Origin: Treponema socranskii subsp. socranskii VPI DR56BR1116 = ATCC 35536
Lineage (GTDB): Bacteria > Spirochaetota > Spirochaetia > Treponematales > Treponemataceae
DNA length: 64,000 nucleotides
Assembly (NCBI RefSeq): GCF_000468115.1
Contig: NZ_AVQI01000084.1
Location: 62,001-126,000, forward strand
Direction of reading: 5' to 3'
The notes under the pieces were generated by a model. The model did not search any database and was not told the DNA's origin. It saw nothing but the letters and a program-made list of their open reading frames with translations. Below, one piece after another: positions 62,595-64,000 of this stretch (positions are counted from its first letter, which is position 1; each line of letters opens with the position of its first letter). Made by a program: the position numbers and the translations under genes.

Positions 62595-63686
62595 ATGAAG
62601 AAAATATTATTTATCACTGCTTTCCCTCCGAATCAAAGGACGGCAGGACAAGATTATTCGAGAAGATTGATTTTTGATTTAGTCAATAAAAATTTTGAAG
62701 TATCGCTTATATATGCTGAATATCCGGGACATGAGGTAGAATTACCGAATGCAGTACAGATACTAAAATCTTTTAAACCGTCTGTTTTTCATTGTTTAAA
62801 GAAATTGGGATTTCATCCTTTTTTTACGAAGCGGTATGATTTTCAAATTTTGCGATATATAAAAGAGAGAGCCCATAAATTTGATGTTTTGTATTTTGAT
62901 TTTTCACAAATACACATCTATTCAAATTATGTGCCTCATCCTTTTAAGATACTGATGTGTCATGATGTCGTGTTTCAAAAATATATGAGACGAGGGGGTG
63001 TACAATTACCATGGATAAAAAAAACGGATGGAAGCCTTTTAAAAACTGCACGACATGTAATTGCATTCAGTAGCAAAGATTGTATATTGCTTGAACGGAT
63101 ATATGGGGTGGATGCACAAAGGGTCAATTTTTATTTAAAAACAGGTAAATTCAACTATTTGAAAGAATACATTGGTAAAGAGGATTCGTTTTGTTTTTAT
63201 GGAGCATGGAACAGATCAGAGAATTATGAAGCATTGGAATGGTTTATCGATACGGTCTATCCAAAATTAATAAAAAAATATAAATTTAAAGTTATAGGCG
63301 GAGACCTTTCGGATTCTATGAAAAAGATTATAGAACGTACCGGCGATTTTCAATATCTCGGTTTTGTTGATAATCCGATAGCGGAAATTGCTAAAAGCGT
63401 AGCTCTTATCGCTCCCTTAAAAAAAGGTGCAGGCGTGAAGGTGAAAGTTATCGATGCGCTATCTTCCGGTACACCTGTAATCGGTTCGGATGTAGCATTT
63501 GAAGGTATTGAAGATAACATAAATTATAAGCTTTTTTATAGATGTGCAACAGAAGATGATTATATATCCGTTCTGGAAAATTGGACAAAAAAAGAAATCG
63601 GATTTAGACAAAATGCCGCTGATGAGTTTTTTTCGCGATATAATGCAAATCATCTTCCGGATTTACTCGAAAGTATGATTAAATAA
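62595..63686 (+). CDS. GT-B-fold glycosyltransferase
   Basis: A 363-residue glycosyltransferase with a GT4-like donor-binding half (FCFYGAWNRSENYEALEWFI, FKVIGGDLSD, YLGFVDNPIAEIAKSVALIAPLKKGAGVKVKVIDALSSGTPVIGSD). The N-terminal acceptor half has a typical opening (ILFITAFPPNQRTAGQDYSRR). It is similar in layout to the preceding transferase and they may add adjacent sugars. It is 31 nt downstream with no separate promoter seen. Confidence 0.85.
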   Translation: MKKILFITAFPPNQRTAGQDYSRRLIFDLVNKNFEVSLIYAEYPGHEVELPNAVQILKSFKPSVFHCLKKLGFHPFFTKRYDFQILRYIKERAHKFDVLYFDFSQIHIYSNYVPHPFKILMCHDVVFQKYMRRGGVQLPWIKKTDGSLLKTARHVIAFSSKDCILLERIYGVDAQRVNFYLKTGKFNYLKEYIGKEDSFCFYGAWNRSENYEALEWFIDTVYPKLIKKYKFKVIGGDLSDSMKKIIERTGDFQYLGFVDNPIAEIAKSVALIAPLKKGAGVKVKVIDALSSGTPVIGSDVAFEGIEDNINYKLFYRCATEDDYISVLENWTKKEIGFRQNAADEFFSRYNANHLPDLLESMIK

Positions 63687-63701
63687 TAGACTAAGAACGA
63701 T

Positions 63702-64000
63702 ATGAAATTAACAGTAAGCATTGTACTTTATAAAACGGATCCTAAACAGCTTATGAAAGTTGTTCAATGTGTATTTTCTTCAGGCGTTGCAGATAAAATC
63801 TATTTTATCGATAATTCTCCCGATGATTCTTTACGGAAAGTATGTTTAAAATTCAAAAAATCGGAATATATTTTTAATAATGCAAATATCGGTTATGGCG
63901 GAGCTCATAATATTGCATTGCATAAAGCTATTGAAAATGGCAGCGATTACCACGTTGTTTTGAATCCGGATATTGAGTTTAAGCAAGATGTGTTATCGAA
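63702..64000 (+). CDS. Family 2 glycosyltransferase (3'-truncated)
   Basis: The first ~99 residues of a GT2 enzyme, cut off by the window end. The N-terminal TVSIVLYKTDPKQLMKVV, FIDNSPDD and NIGYGGAHNIAL motifs, then VVLNPDIEF (the DxD-like site), match rhamnosyltransferase-like GT2 proteins. It is the next gene in the polysaccharide operon. The start ATG 63702 has no strong ribosome site. Confidence 0.85.
   Translation, partial: MKLTVSIVLYKTDPKQLMKVVQCVFSSGVADKIYFIDNSPDDSLRKVCLKFKKSEYIFNNANIGYGGAHNIALHKAIENGSDYHVVLNPDIEFKQDVLS

Noticed and set aside
1-64000. CRISPR arrays, rRNA genes and tRNA genes
   Set aside because: No regularly spaced repeats, rRNA-like blocks or convincing cloverleaf with GTTC-loop and acceptor stem were seen by eye. 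A tRNA scan was not run.
1-64000. DGR reverse transcriptase or template repeat
   Set aside because: I looked for RT motifs in the long frames and for a second copy of the variable-region DNA and found neither.

Overview
The window looks like a chromosomal segment of a Treponema-like spirochaete. The support is a FliG1-type motor switch protein, treponeme-style lipoproteins, a PilZ protein, an M16C protease, and a C-type-lectin/formylglycine-enzyme-fold lipoprotein whose C-terminus looks like a diversity-generating-retroelement (DGR) variable region. All assignments come from reading the translations and the DNA by eye; no database search was run.

Region by region. 1-9.9 kb: the end of an ABC exporter, a PilZ protein, an RlmM-like methyltransferase, prmC-prfA, an esterase, a WYL regulator divergent from a peptidase-E-like gene with a palindrome between them, mgtE and a small lipoprotein. 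9.9-17.7 kb: mnmG, a three-gene two-component locus behind a C10 tract, an unknown gene, the DGR-target lipoprotein with nested inverted repeats after it, then decayed antitoxin and PIN-toxin remnants. 17.7-29.8 kb: add, pepF, an HTH-receiver regulator, sppA, a DUF975 protein, a CYTH protein, a Dus enzyme, a SPOR protein, coaE and polA.

29.8-41.5 kb is a sugar catabolic locus for L-rhamnose and probably L-lyxose: rhaD, an FGGY kinase, a divergent AraC regulator, a UlaE-type epimerase, a LyxK-type kinase, a sugar ABC transporter and rhaA. One permease gene carries an in-frame TGA. 41.5-53.4 kb: a LigT-family gene, brnTA, an esterase remnant, a fructokinase, fliG, an M16C protease, a tocopherol-cyclase-like gene, a VapBC-type pair and clpB.

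From about 53.9 kb the sequence becomes visibly AT-rich. It carries an AAA ATPase/DUF4276 pair of predicted phage-defence type, then a surface polysaccharide cluster: tagD, flippase, sulfatase-fold enzyme, a TagF-like glycerophosphotransferase frameshifted at an A9 tract, a polymerase and three glycosyltransferases, the last cut by the window edge.

The most notable signals are the orphan DGR variable region with no reverse transcriptase in the window, two interrupted genes (permease, TagF), a family of 40-bp palindromic repeats at gene ends, and a recurring promoter layout in which the -10 box ends 5-8 nt before the start codon, suggesting leaderless transcripts.
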